A stretch of DNA of 64,000 nucleotides from Elusimicrobium minutum Pei191 (GCF_000020145.1 NC_010644.1:558001-622000); one strand, 5' to 3'; positions 23,261-31,959 are shown, counted from the stretch's first letter. Notes: generated from the sequence alone by a model not told the origin. Program-made: numbers and translations.

Positions 23261-25115
23261 AATTAACATTGAGGCTGTTTCAGCCAAATATAAAGAAAAT
23301 TATAAAAACATTAACCAGCGTATTATAGTTTGCGGCGGTACAGGCTGTATAGCGGGCGGTTCATTAGAAGTTTTGGAAGCGTTTAAAAAAGAACTTTCCG
23401 CCAAAGGTCTTAACGTGTGCACGCAAATTACCGACGGTTGCCGCGGCACATATTTAAGCAAAAGCGGCTGCCAAGGTTTTTGCGCGGCAGGCCCGTTGGT
23501 CAGCGTAGGTGATATCTTTTACACCAAAGTAAAAGAGTCCGACGTTTCTGAAATTGTTGAAAAAACCGTTATTGCCGGCGAAATTGTTGAAAGGCTTTTA
23601 TACACAGATCCCGGACACGGGCAGAAATGCAAAACAATTAATGACGTTCCTTTTTACAGAAAACAGCACAGAATTTTACTTAAAGACTGCGGTAAAATTA
23701 ACCCCGAAGATATTAATGAATATATTTCACACGGCGGTTACAGCGCTTTGGCCAAATGTCTTAATGAACTTAAAGAAGAAGGTACTATTGAAGAAATTAA
23801 GAAAAGCGGCCTCAGAGGCAGAGGGGGCGGAGGTTTTCCAACAGGTTTGAAATGGCAGTTTACAAGGGCCAGTAAAGGCAAACAAAAATATATGATTTGT
23901 AACGGCGACGAGGGTGACCCGGGCGCGTATATGGACCGTTCTTTATTAGAAGGCAACCCGCACGCTGTTATCGAAGGCATGATTATCGGCGGTTTTGCCA
24001 CCGGCGCAAGCAAAGGCTTGTTTTATATCAGGGCGGAATATCCGTTGGCTATTTCCCGCGTGCAGGCCGCTATTGATGCCGCTTATAAGGCAGGGCTGCT
24101 CGGTAAAAATATTTTAGGCTCAAAATTCAGCTATGATTTGGAAATCAGATACGGCGCGGGCGCTTTTGTATGCGGTGAGGAAACCGCTTTAATGCGCTCT
24201 ATTGAAGGCCAGCGCGGCACACCTACTCCAAAACCTCCTTTCCCGTCTGTAAAAGGTTTGTGGGGCTGTCCTACTTCTATTAACAACGTTGAAACTTTGG
24301 CCAATATACCTTTAATTATTTATAACGGAAGTGAATGGTTTAGCAAAATAGGTTCGGGCAAAAGCACTGGCACAAAAGTGTTTGCCATGACGGGTAAGGT
24401 TAAATCGTCAGGCCTTATTGAAGTGCCTATGGGCATAACAATTAAAGAAGTTGTTTTTGATATTGGCGAAGGCGCTTACGACGGCCGCGTTATTAAAGCG
24501 GTGCAGACAGGGGGCCCCAGCGGCGGTGTTATCCCGGCGGAAAAATTTGACATGCCTATTACTTATGAATCTTTAATTGAAGCGGGTTCAATGATGGGCT
24601 CAGGCGGATTAATTGTTATGGATAACAGCGATTGTATGGTTGATATCGCTAAATTTTATCTTGAGTTCTGCGTAGAGGAGTCCTGCGGTAAATGCGTTCC
24701 TTGCAGAATCGGTGGTTACCAGCTTTTAAAAATTCTTAAAGATATCAGCGAAGGTAAAGAGGTTGGCGATTATAAAGAGAAAATCGGCAATCTTGCGCTC
24801 ACAATGCAAAAAGCATCGCTTTGCGCTTTAGGGCAAACGGCGCCTAACCCGGTGTTGTCATGTTTAAAAAGTTTCGGGCATGAGTTCGATGAACATGTTA
24901 AAGAAAAGCATTGCCCCACAGGCAAATGCAGTTCTTTAGTGCGTTACAGCGTTATTGAAGAAAAATGCGTGGGCTGCACCGCGTGTAAACGCGCCTGCCC
25001 CGTCGGTGCTATCACAGGGGAAGTTAAACAAAAGCATTTTGTACACCAGGAAAAATGTATTAAGTGCGGACAGTGCTTTAGCGCTTGTAAATTTTCTGCG
25101 ATTAAAAAGGATTAG
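23253..25115 (+). CDS. hydB: [FeFe] hydrogenase NuoF-like subunit (HydB)
   Basis: 620 aa, the NADH-binding subunit. Order: N-terminal thioredoxin-like [2Fe-2S] domain (IIVCGGTGCIAGG, then GCRGTY and SGCQGFC); FMN/NADH domain with GLRGRGGGGFPTGLKW, CNGDEGDPGAYMDR, FVCGEETALMRSIEG; SLBB; the [4Fe-4S] motif CGKCVPCRIGG; and a C-terminal two-cluster ferredoxin (CVGCTACKRACPVGAI, CIKCGQCFSACKFSAI). This matches HydB of Thermotoga-type bifurcating enzymes. ATG overlaps hydC; hydA follows after 5 bases. Confidence 0.95.
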   Translation: MAKINIEAVSAKYKENYKNINQRIIVCGGTGCIAGGSLEVLEAFKKELSAKGLNVCTQITDGCRGTYLSKSGCQGFCAAGPLVSVGDIFYTKVKESDVSEIVEKTVIAGEIVERLLYTDPGHGQKCKTINDVPFYRKQHRILLKDCGKINPEDINEYISHGGYSALAKCLNELKEEGTIEEIKKSGLRGRGGGGFPTGLKWQFTRASKGKQKYMICNGDEGDPGAYMDRSLLEGNPHAVIEGMIIGGFATGASKGLFYIRAEYPLAISRVQAAIDAAYKAGLLGKNILGSKFSYDLEIRYGAGAFVCGEETALMRSIEGQRGTPTPKPPFPSVKGLWGCPTSINNVETLANIPLIIYNGSEWFSKIGSGKSTGTKVFAMTGKVKSSGLIEVPMGITIKEVVFDIGEGAYDGRVIKAVQTGGPSGGVIPAEKFDMPITYESLIEAGSMMGSGGLIVMDNSDCMVDIAKFYLEFCVEESCGKCVPCRIGGYQLLKILKDISEGKEVGDYKEKIGNLALTMQKASLCALGQTAPNPVLSCLKSFGHEFDEHVKEKHCPTGKCSSLVRYSVIEEKCVGCTACKRACPVGAITGEVKQKHFVHQEKCIKCGQCFSACKFSAIKKD

Positions 25116-25120
25116 TGATT

Positions 25121-26869
25121 ATGGTAAAAGCTATTATTAACGGTACGGAAATTCAGGTAAAAGAAGGAACCACGATATTAGAGGCCGCCAGGCTTGTTAA
25201 TATAAATATTCCTACTCTTTGCAAACATCCCGATTTAGTCGCTGACGCGGGCTGTGGCATTTGTGTGGTAAGGGTACAGGGCACAGGCAAAATGTTAAGA
25301 GCATGCTGCACTGCTTTGGAAGAAGGTATGAAAATTACCACCCACGATCCCGAAATTGTTAAAGTGCGCAAAAACGTGCTTGAACTTATTTTATCTAACC
25401 ACCCGAAGGATTGTTTAATATGCGCCAGAAACAATGACTGTGAGCTTCAAAGGCTTTCTTCCGAGTTTGGCATAAGAGACGCCTACTATCCTTTAATTGT
25501 CGGCAGAAAGAAACATAAGCATGATGAATCAACCAAAACTATAGATATTGAAGGTTCAAAATGTATTTTGTGCGGACGCTGTGTGCAGGTCTGCCAGAAA
25601 AACCAAAATGTTTGGGCGTTATCTTTCTTAGGCCGCGGTATTAATACGGTGCTTTCCCCCGCGGGCGAAATTGAACTTAATGATTCACCCTGCGTGAAAT
25701 GCGGGCAGTGTTCCAACCATTGTCCCGTGGGAGCTATAGTAGAACATGACGAAACCCAAAAAGTTTGGGACGCGTTAAGCAACCCCGATCTTTTTCCCGT
25801 GGTGCAAATCGCGCCTGCGGTACGCGTTTCAATAGGGGAAGCATTCGGCTACCCTATAGGAACAAATCTTACGGGTAAACTTATAAGCTCTTTAAAGAAA
25901 CTTGGGTTTAAAGGCGTTTTTGACACAAACATGGGCGCCGACATGACTATTATGGAAGAAGGCAACGAGTTTGTGCATCGCTTTAAGAAAAAAGACAATA
26001 TGCCTTTGATAACATCTTGTTGCCCTGCCTGGGTTGACTTTTTGGAAAAGTTCCACTCCGATATGCTTGATAACTTTTCAACATGCAAAAGCCCGCATGA
26101 AATAATAGGAGTTTTGTCCAAAACATATTACGCTAAAAAGCATAATGTTGACCCTTCTAAAATTTTTATGGTTTCAATTATGCCTTGCACGGCTAAAAAA
26201 TATGAAATCCACAGAAGTGAGGAAATGTTTGCTTCAGGACACCAGGATATTGACATTTCGCTCACAACGCGCGAACTTGCCCGCATGATTAAACAAAGCG
26301 GTATTGATTTTAAAAATATTGAGGACCAGAAAGCCGATTCAATACTTGGCGCCTATTCCGGGGCAGGCACCATTTTTGGCGCTACCGGCGGAGTTATGGA
26401 AGCCGCTTTGAGAACCGCCTACCATGTTATTACCGGCAAAGAACTCTCTAAAGTGGAGTTTAAGCAAGTACGTGGCCTTAAAGGTATTAAAGAAGCCAAT
26501 ATTGATATAGATGGTACAACAGTAAGAGTTGCCATAGCGCACGGTCTTGCCAATGTTGACCATCTTTTAAAAGAGATTGAAAAAACCAAAGCAGAAGGAA
26601 AGCCTTCGCCATATGATTTCGTTGAAGTTATGGCTTGCGAGGGCGGCTGCGTAGGCGGCGGCGGGCAGCCTTACGGCGTTACGGACGAGCTTCGCAAAAA
26701 ACGAGCGGCGGGTTTATATAAAGATGACGAAAGCTCCAAAGTGCGTTGTTCTCATTTAAATCCCGCGGTCATACAGGTTTATAAAGAGTTTGTAGGCGAA
26801 CCTTTAGGCCCGCAGGCTCATAAGCTGTTCCATAACAAATACACTAAGAGAAAGACTTACAAAAAATAA
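25121..26869 (+). CDS. hydA: [FeFe] hydrogenase catalytic subunit (HydA)
   Basis: 582 aa. N-terminal plant-type [2Fe-2S] (C34, C45, C48, C62), a His-Cys [4Fe-4S] module (SNHPKDCLICARNNDC), two [4Fe-4S] clusters (CILCGRCVQVC, CVKCGQCSNHC), and the H-cluster domain with L1 TSCCPAW, L2 MPCTAKKYE and L3 MACEGGCVGGGGQP, then the small-subunit-like tail. All H-cluster cysteines are present, so it should be active given HydEFG maturases, which are not in this window. A GTG at 25115 is in frame, but the ATG at 25121 gives the usual MVKAIING start. Cytosolic; reoxidises NADH and ferredoxin in fermentation. Confidence 0.96.
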   Translation: MVKAIINGTEIQVKEGTTILEAARLVNINIPTLCKHPDLVADAGCGICVVRVQGTGKMLRACCTALEEGMKITTHDPEIVKVRKNVLELILSNHPKDCLICARNNDCELQRLSSEFGIRDAYYPLIVGRKKHKHDESTKTIDIEGSKCILCGRCVQVCQKNQNVWALSFLGRGINTVLSPAGEIELNDSPCVKCGQCSNHCPVGAIVEHDETQKVWDALSNPDLFPVVQIAPAVRVSIGEAFGYPIGTNLTGKLISSLKKLGFKGVFDTNMGADMTIMEEGNEFVHRFKKKDNMPLITSCCPAWVDFLEKFHSDMLDNFSTCKSPHEIIGVLSKTYYAKKHNVDPSKIFMVSIMPCTAKKYEIHRSEEMFASGHQDIDISLTTRELARMIKQSGIDFKNIEDQKADSILGAYSGAGTIFGATGGVMEAALRTAYHVITGKELSKVEFKQVRGLKGIKEANIDIDGTTVRVAIAHGLANVDHLLKEIEKTKAEGKPSPYDFVEVMACEGGCVGGGGQPYGVTDELRKKRAAGLYKDDESSKVRCSHLNPAVIQVYKEFVGEPLGPQAHKLFHNKYTKRKTYKK

Positions 26870-26872
26870 CCA

Positions 26873-26902
26873 AAAACCCCGCCGTACGGCGGGGTTTTTT
26901 AT
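26873..26902 (+). terminator. intrinsic terminator of the hyd operon
   Basis: AAAACCCCGCCGTACGGCGGGGTTTTTT, a near-perfect palindrome with a T-run, four bases past the hydA stop. Confidence 0.93.
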
Positions 26903-27014
26903 TTAATGGTTATTTAGAAAAGTCCTATTTAAGACCTATATGCCGAGTAGGACTTTAGACCCTGGTTCTTTAAAATATATTTCAATAAAATATAAGTAAC
27001 GGAGATTTAATAAT

Positions 27015-27692
27015 ATGAAAAAAATAATTATAGCCATAATGTTTATTGCTTTAACGGCGCCGGCGGTTTTGGCGCAAGAGCCTTTTGCTTCAAATGATAT
27101 TGATAAACTCATTAAAGAGTCCAAAGGTACAAAAAAGGCGGCGTTAATTGCCGCTAAAATCGGTGCGAATGCGGCAAATTACGCGCTTAACGTAAAAAAA
27201 GTTACTTTAGTTAAAGATTATAAAAAGGAAGCCGAAAAAACAAAAAGAGATTTTGATAATATCGGACAAGCGGCGGTTTACAACAAAATATTTGATAAAG
27301 AAATGCTTAAAAACCTTGACACTAAGAAAACTTTTGTAGTTGCCGAACAGGCAATTGAAACAAAAGTGATGGAAGATTTAGTAGGCGGAAACTGTTCTTT
27401 TGACCTTAAAGTTGAATATTATAACGCTAAAAAATATACAAAATTTCCAGAACCTGAGGTGGAAGACGAATCTTGGCAGCCTGTTTTAGAAAACTATGAT
27501 AAGGCTGTTATTACAGTCAGCTCTCCTTCTGTTAAACACGTCGGTCAGAAACCTTGCGAACACCTTGGTATTTCAAATGTTACAAGAGGGGAAGTAAAAG
27601 CTGATTTCTTTTACTCTATTAAACCGTCATTAACTGCAATGGTTACGGCTTATACCGGCGCGGACACGGACAATTTTGTAACTATAGATTAA
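27015..27692 (+). CDS. hypothetical secreted protein, 225 aa
   Basis: Family not recognised. MKKIIIAIMFIALTAPAVLAQ is a signal peptide with cleavage after VLA. The mature part begins with a Lys/Ala-rich helical stretch (AALIAAKIGANAANYALNVKK) and then a likely beta-rich half with two cysteines (GNCSFDL and QKPCEHL) that could form a disulfide. GGAG lies ten bases before the ATG. It stands alone between the hyd operon and the repeat pilins, with its own terminator. Probably periplasmic or surface-exposed. Confidence 0.78.
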   Translation: MKKIIIAIMFIALTAPAVLAQEPFASNDIDKLIKESKGTKKAALIAAKIGANAANYALNVKKVTLVKDYKKEAEKTKRDFDNIGQAAVYNKIFDKEMLKNLDTKKTFVVAEQAIETKVMEDLVGGNCSFDLKVEYYNAKKYTKFPEPEVEDESWQPVLENYDKAVITVSSPSVKHVGQKPCEHLGISNVTRGEVKADFFYSIKPSLTAMVTAYTGADTDNFVTID

Positions 27693-27712
27693 AATAATTT
27701 CTATTCAGTTCC

Positions 27713-27745
27713 GGCTCCCGGCGAAAAGCCGGGGCCCCTTTTTAT
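27713..27745 (+). terminator. intrinsic terminator
   Basis: CCCGGC, loop GAAAA, GCCGGG, with flanking GGCTC/GGCCCC partial pairing, then five T. Ends the secreted-protein gene. Confidence 0.8.
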
Positions 27746-27830
27746 TATTACAATCATTATTGACACTAGAAGTCATAAATTATATCGTATAAATTAGTTT
27801 TTTTATATTATGTGTAAAGGAATAAAAGAG

Positions 27831-29735
27831 ATGAAAAAAGGGTTCACCTTAATAGAAATAGCTGTGGTAGTTTTAGTAATAGCTATTTTAGCGGCTATAG
27901 CTTTGCCGCAGTACAGAAAGTCGTTAGAACGCTCAAGAGCTGCCGAAGCTTTTGACATCCTTACAGAGATAAGGAACAAACAAGAAGCAAGAGACTTGCT
28001 TGGCACCGGCACCGCCAAAGGCTATACTATAAAGTTTAGCGATTTGGGGGAAGTAATAGCGGGCAAAACCTCCACAACAAACACGTTAGACACAAAACTT
28101 TTTTCATATGTTCTTTCAGACAACCCCTACCCTCAGGCGTACGCCAAAAGAAAAGATTTAGATTATTCAATAGTTCAAACCAAAGGCTACCAAGACAGCG
28201 CATTGTGTTGTATAGGTAAAGACTGCGATATGGTAGATAATGTTTTAAAAGGGTGTGAGAAGACAGCGTGTCCTACAACATGCGCGGCTGGATATAAAAG
28301 AACAGGGTACTTTTTTTCAGAAGACGGGCCTTGCTGTGAAGCCAAAACGTCGTGCCCGACAACATGTCCTACGGGACAAAAAAGAAGCAGCGTGCAGTAT
28401 ACGGAAGATGGAGCGTGCTGCGTAGCCAAAACATCATGCCCGACAACATGTCCTACAGGCCAGCAGAGGACAAGCGTACAATATAGTGAAGACGGAGCAT
28501 GCTGCGTATCAAAAACGTCGTGTCCCGCAACATGTCCTACAGGTCAAAAGAGGACAAGCGTACAATACAGTGAAGACGGAGCATGTTGCACGGCTAAAAC
28601 GGCTTGTCCCGCATCATGTCCTGCCGGAGAAGAAAGAACAAGCGTGCAATACAGTGAAGACGGAGCGTGTTGCACAGCTGTAAAATGTGCTGATGATAAT
28701 AAAAGTCTTTACTTAAACTCTTCAAACGGTTTTTGGTCTGATACACTTTGTAAAGGTATTTGCTGCGGGGTGGGGTATTATCCCGTTGATAAAGGAACAT
28801 ATTTAACTTGTTATAACGGAGTTATGTACGGCAGTGAGGCGGTTTGCGAAGATAACCCAATACCTTGCGGCAGCGGGCAAATACTTGTTGGTGGAGTGTG
28901 TAAAACGGCGTGCCCTTCTACGTGTCCCACAGGCCAAAAGAGAACAAGTTCCCAGTATTCTGAAGACGGAGCGTGCTGCGTGGCTAAAACAGCGTGTCCC
29001 GCCACATGTCCCACGGGCCAGGAAAGAACAAGCGTGCAATACAGTGAAGACGGAGCGTGCTGCCAAACAAAAGCATGTCCCACAGGACAAACCCTTGTTG
29101 GGGGAGTATGCAAAACAGCGTGTCCTGCGACATGTCCTACGGGCCAGGAAAGAACATCCATGCAATACAGTGAAGACGGAGCGTGCTGCCAAACAAAAAC
29201 ATGTCCCACAGGACAAACCCTTGTTGGTGGAGTATGTAAAACAGCGTGTCCCGCCACATGTCCCACGGGCCAGGAAAGGACATCCGCGCAATACAGTGAA
29301 GACGGAGCGTGCTGCAAAGCAAAAACATGTCCCACAGGGCAAACGCTTGTCGGAACTGTTTGTAAAACCAATTGCCCGTCAGCCTGTCCGACAGGTTATG
29401 CAAGAAGTTTGGTTAATTATACTGAAGACGGCGCCTGCTGTAAGCCTCAGGTAGTGGCATATAATTGCCAACCTGTTCCGGGAGCCGGTTTAACTGGCGG
29501 ACCCGGTGACATTTGGATAGGAGCCACTATGGCAAACAATGGAACAGCTACTTCAAGTCATGTTGTTTCAACCAGAGTTGATTACCAAACAGGCTCCGGT
29601 TATTCAGGCTCAGCATATCAGGATATTGTAATACCCCAGGGAGCTAAGTACGGAATTTTGGAATTTTCTGCTTACACGCCTTCAGGAGACACGGGTGTTA
29701 CAAATTGTACAGTTACTGTGATTTCAGTTAACTAG
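27831..29735 (+). CDS. modular prepilin with ten four-Cys repeats
   Basis: 634 aa. Residues 1-30 are a perfect prepilin leader and helix ([20 protein letters not shown]; cleavage G|F, Glu5). A globular pilin domain follows to about 145. Then come ten 28-residue units of the form CP-x-TCP-x-GQ-x-R-(T/S)S-x-QY-x-EDGACC, four Cys each, interrupted by one 74-residue Cys-rich segment and by CPTGQTLVGGVCKT spacers. A 94-residue C-terminal domain ends it (IWIGATMANNG, Gly/Ser/Thr-rich). Normal pilins here are 147-170 aa. Start at 27831 because seven extra upstream codons are not pilin-like. Probably a minor tip pilin carrying a stalk and head; unlike anything I can name. Confidence 0.85.
   Translation: MKKGFTLIEIAVVVLVIAILAAIALPQYRKSLERSRAAEAFDILTEIRNKQEARDLLGTGTAKGYTIKFSDLGEVIAGKTSTTNTLDTKLFSYVLSDNPYPQAYAKRKDLDYSIVQTKGYQDSALCCIGKDCDMVDNVLKGCEKTACPTTCAAGYKRTGYFFSEDGPCCEAKTSCPTTCPTGQKRSSVQYTEDGACCVAKTSCPTTCPTGQQRTSVQYSEDGACCVSKTSCPATCPTGQKRTSVQYSEDGACCTAKTACPASCPAGEERTSVQYSEDGACCTAVKCADDNKSLYLNSSNGFWSDTLCKGICCGVGYYPVDKGTYLTCYNGVMYGSEAVCEDNPIPCGSGQILVGGVCKTACPSTCPTGQKRTSSQYSEDGACCVAKTACPATCPTGQERTSVQYSEDGACCQTKACPTGQTLVGGVCKTACPATCPTGQERTSMQYSEDGACCQTKTCPTGQTLVGGVCKTACPATCPTGQERTSAQYSEDGACCKAKTCPTGQTLVGTVCKTNCPSACPTGYARSLVNYTEDGACCKPQVVAYNCQPVPGAGLTGGPGDIWIGATMANNGTATSSHVVSTRVDYQTGSGYSGSAYQDIVIPQGAKYGILEFSAYTPSGDTGVTNCTVTVISVN
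28266..29450 (+). repeat. array of about 84-bp coding repeats (10 units)
   Basis: In-frame tandem repeats encoding the four-Cys unit. Units 1-5 are contiguous; units 6-10 are spaced by 45-bp CPTGQ(T)LVGGVCKT spacers. Sequence such as AGTGAAGACGGAGCGTGCTG recurs almost unchanged, so the repeats are recombinogenic at DNA level. The same units recur at 30581-31249. Confidence 0.93.
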
Positions 29736-29746
29736 TTTATTTTTTA

Positions 29747-29784
29747 AAACACCGCCTGCTTTTAATGAGCGGGCGGTGTTTTTT
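29747..29784 (+). terminator. intrinsic terminator
   Basis: AACACCGCC(T)GC, loop, GC(G)GGCGGTGTT, then six T. Ends the ten-repeat pilin and lies just upstream of the structured repeat. Confidence 0.88.
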
Positions 29785-29796
29785 ATGAACACCTCA

Positions 29797-29945
29797 CGCC
29801 ATGCGTAAGCCGGGAAAAAGATATTTTCTTGATTTCACAACGTCTCTGCAGTACAAGGCGGAGGCGTTATTGTTTGTTGTTAAGTGAAATCGAAAAGCGA
29901 AGCTTTGAAACAAAAGAAATCCCGGGCGTGAGCTTGGGGAGTTTC
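29797..29945 (+). repeat. structured intergenic repeat, copy A
   Basis: About 150 bp, matching 62281-62425 over most of its length (blocks TTGATTTCA, AACG.CTCTGC, TGTTTGTTG, GTGAAATCG, TTTGAAACAAAAGAAA, CCCGGG.GTGAGC). It folds as nested helices: outer CCGGGA 29810-29815 with TCCCGG 29920-29925; middle GATTTCAC 29831-29838 with GTGAAATC 29884-29891; inner AACGTCTCTGC 29839-29849 with GCGGAGGCGTT 29858-29868; side hairpin AAAGC GAA GCTTT 29894-29906. Non-coding. Could be a structured RNA, a MITE or a REP-like element. It fills most of the gap between the two repeat pilins. Confidence 0.8.
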
Positions 29946-29961
29946 CTTGCGTCTTATAGTA

Positions 29962-29988
29962 TTGACATTATTAAAAAGAAGATATAAA
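29962..29988 (+). promoter_or_regulatory. possible promoter for the seven-repeat pilin
   Basis: TTGACA at 29962-29967 and TATAAA at 29983-29988, spacer 15 bp (short). The paralogous upstream region at 27758 also has ATTGACA. The leader to the ATG would be about 150 nt. Confidence 0.4.
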
Positions 29989-30142
29989 CTTCAAAGCAAG
30001 GAGTATATTTTGCTTTTTTCGCTTCTAAATATCTCACGCTTTAATACCAATACTAAGTAGAAATTATTTTTTTACGGCAACCTTTCTAGCATATTTGCAT
30101 AAAGCAAAATATAGCCTTATTTTTAAAACGGAAAGGTAAAAA

Positions 30143-31744
30143 ATGAAGAAACGAGGATTCACCTTAATAGAAATAGCTGTAGTAGTTTTAGTAATAGCTA
30201 TTTTAGCTGCGGCAGCTTTGCCGCAGTACAGAAAGTCGTTAGAACGCTCAAGAGCTGCCGAAGCTTTTGACATCCTTACAGAGATAAGGAATAAACAAGA
30301 AGCCAGGGATTTACTTGGCACGGGGACGGCCAAAGGCTATACTGTAAAGTTTAGCGATTTGGGGGAAGTAATAGCGGGTAAAAATTCCACAACAAACACA
30401 TTAGACACAAGCCTGTTTACTTATACGCTTTCAAATAACCCATATCCGCAGGCATATGCCAAAAGGAAGGATATGGATTATTCGATAGTTCAGACAAAGG
30501 GGTATCAAGACAGTGCGTTATGTTGTTTGGGAAGGGATTGTAAAGTTGTAGACAGCGTTTTAAAAGGGTGTGAGAAGACAGCGTGCCTTACAACATGCGC
30601 AACGGGATATAAAAAAACGGGGTACTTTTTTTCGGAGGACGGGCCTTGCTGTGAAGCAAAAACGTCGTGTCCGACAACATGTCCCGCAGGGCAGCAGAGA
30701 ACAAGTGCACAATATAGCGAAGACGGAGCGTGTTGCGTATCAAAAACGTCGTGTCCCGCAACATGTCCTACGGGGCAGAAGAGGACAAGCGTACAATATT
30801 ATGAAGACGGAGCTTGTTGCACGGGTAAAACAGCCTGTCCTACAACGTGTCCTACAGGCCAGCAGAGGACAAGCGTACAATATAGTGAAGATGGAGCCTG
30901 CTGCGTAACAAAAACAGCGTGTCCTGCCACATGTCCCACAGGTCAGGAAAGAACATCCATGCAATACAGTGAAGACGGAGCGTGCTGTCAGTCAAAATCT
31001 TGCGGTAGCGGACAAACCCTTGTAGGCGGGGTATGTAAAACAGCGTGTCCCGCAACATGCCCTTCCGGTCAGGAAAGAACCTCAAGCGGGTATTCTGAAG
31101 ACGGCGTTTGTTGCCAAACAAAAACATGTACCACTGGTCAGACGCTTGTTAACGGAGTATGTAAAACAGCGTGTCCCGCAACATGCCCCTCCGGTCAGGA
31201 AAGAACCTCAAGCGGATATTCTGAGGACGGAGCGTGCTGTAAAACAAAATCATGTCCTTCTGGCCAATATTTAACAAACGGTATATGCTGTCTTAACGCA
31301 CAGGTGTCTAAAGACGGTAAAACATGTATATATCTTTATAAACCCGAGGTTATTAAAGTGGGTATACTGGTTGACTGTCATAACAATTACAGCTTTGTAG
31401 ATAAAAAGAAAACACAATGTTACAGGACTGGGGCCCCCAGATACTTTGAGGGGGGGAAATTGCCGTACGTAGCCGCAGGCGGCGGATGCACCGCTCATTA
31501 TTCATACTATAATGGCGGTAATTGGTGGGAAGGCGGAATAGCGCACGGTACGCCGTCAGACTGTAATAACAGTATTTCCGACCAACAGGCTTGCGATAAT
31601 AACTGCAAAGGCGCGACATGTTCCTTTAAATGTATTAAAACCAAGTCTTACGGGGACAGGTGCGGCACATATAAATGTTCCAACGGTATGCATTGCGATA
31701 ATGCGGAAGGTTCGGGTACTATGCTAAGGTGTGTAAGGAAATAA
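30143..31744 (+). CDS. modular prepilin with seven four-Cys repeats and a distinct head
   Basis: 533 aa. MKKRGFTLIEIAVVVLVIAIL again gives the prepilin leader and Glu5. Residues up to about 146 are nearly identical to the paralogue at 27831. Seven four-Cys repeats follow (about 147-369), the last three separated by GQTLV.GVCKT spacers. The C-terminal domain (about 370-533) is unrelated to that of its neighbour: Cys-, Gly- and Tyr-rich, with GGNWWEGGIAHG, DNNCKGATCSFKC and a closing Cys-rich knot. AACGGAAAGG precedes the ATG. The common base with different heads suggests alternative pilus-tip adhesins. Extracellular, disulfide-stabilised; needs prepilin peptidase (not in the window). Confidence 0.85.
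   Translation: MKKRGFTLIEIAVVVLVIAILAAAALPQYRKSLERSRAAEAFDILTEIRNKQEARDLLGTGTAKGYTVKFSDLGEVIAGKNSTTNTLDTSLFTYTLSNNPYPQAYAKRKDMDYSIVQTKGYQDSALCCLGRDCKVVDSVLKGCEKTACLTTCATGYKKTGYFFSEDGPCCEAKTSCPTTCPAGQQRTSAQYSEDGACCVSKTSCPATCPTGQKRTSVQYYEDGACCTGKTACPTTCPTGQQRTSVQYSEDGACCVTKTACPATCPTGQERTSMQYSEDGACCQSKSCGSGQTLVGGVCKTACPATCPSGQERTSSGYSEDGVCCQTKTCTTGQTLVNGVCKTACPATCPSGQERTSSGYSEDGACCKTKSCPSGQYLTNGICCLNAQVSKDGKTCIYLYKPEVIKVGILVDCHNNYSFVDKKKTQCYRTGAPRYFEGGKLPYVAAGGGCTAHYSYYNGGNWWEGGIAHGTPSDCNNSISDQQACDNNCKGATCSFKCIKTKSYGDRCGTYKCSNGMHCDNAEGSGTMLRCVRK
30581..31249 (+). repeat. array of about 84-bp coding repeats (7 units)
   Basis: Same unit as 28266-29450. Units 1-4 are contiguous, units 5-7 are spaced by 45-bp spacers. 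Several units are nearly identical to units of the upstream gene at nucleotide level, consistent with recent duplication or ongoing exchange. Confidence 0.92.
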
Positions 31745-31765
31745 AAAGTATTTTTATGTGTAATG

Positions 31766-31797
31766 AAAAATCCCCCGTAATAAGCGGGGGATTTTTA
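31766..31797. terminator. bidirectional intrinsic terminator
   Basis: AAAAATCCCCCG, loop TAATAA, (G)CGGGGGATTTTT. Ends the seven-repeat pilin on the plus strand and the tRNA transcript on the minus strand. Confidence 0.9.
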
Positions 31798-31806
31798 TAA
31801 AAAGAA

Positions 31807-31879
31807 AGCCGAGAATGGGAGTCGAACCCACGACCTACCGCTTACGAAGCGGTTGCTCTACCAGCTGAGCTATCTCGGC
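31807..31879 (-). tRNA. tRNA-Thr (anticodon CGU)
   Basis: The minus strand reads GCCGAGA acceptor, D arm AGCTCAGCTGGTAGAGC, anticodon stem ACCGC, loop TTCGTAA, stem GCGGT, and T arm GTGGGTTCGACTCCCAT, closing TCTCGGC. Anticodon CGU decodes ACG threonine. CCA is not encoded. Flanked by the terminator at 31766-31797. Confidence 0.96.
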
Positions 31880-31959
31880 AAAAAACAATCAGATAAATAA
31901 TTATAGCAATTTTGTTTAAATATTGGTATATTATCTCTTAAAATTTACGTCTAAAATGT

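Noticed and set aside
28803-29371. Long open frames on the minus strand across the four-Cys repeats (two of about 180 aa).
   Set aside because: They mirror the 84-bp periodicity of the sense repeats, have no ribosome site, and recur only where repeats occur.
28266-31249. Regular repeat-spacer pattern that might suggest a CRISPR array.
   Set aside because: Repeats are in-frame coding, 84 bp, contiguous or separated by a conserved 45-bp coding spacer; no cas genes.
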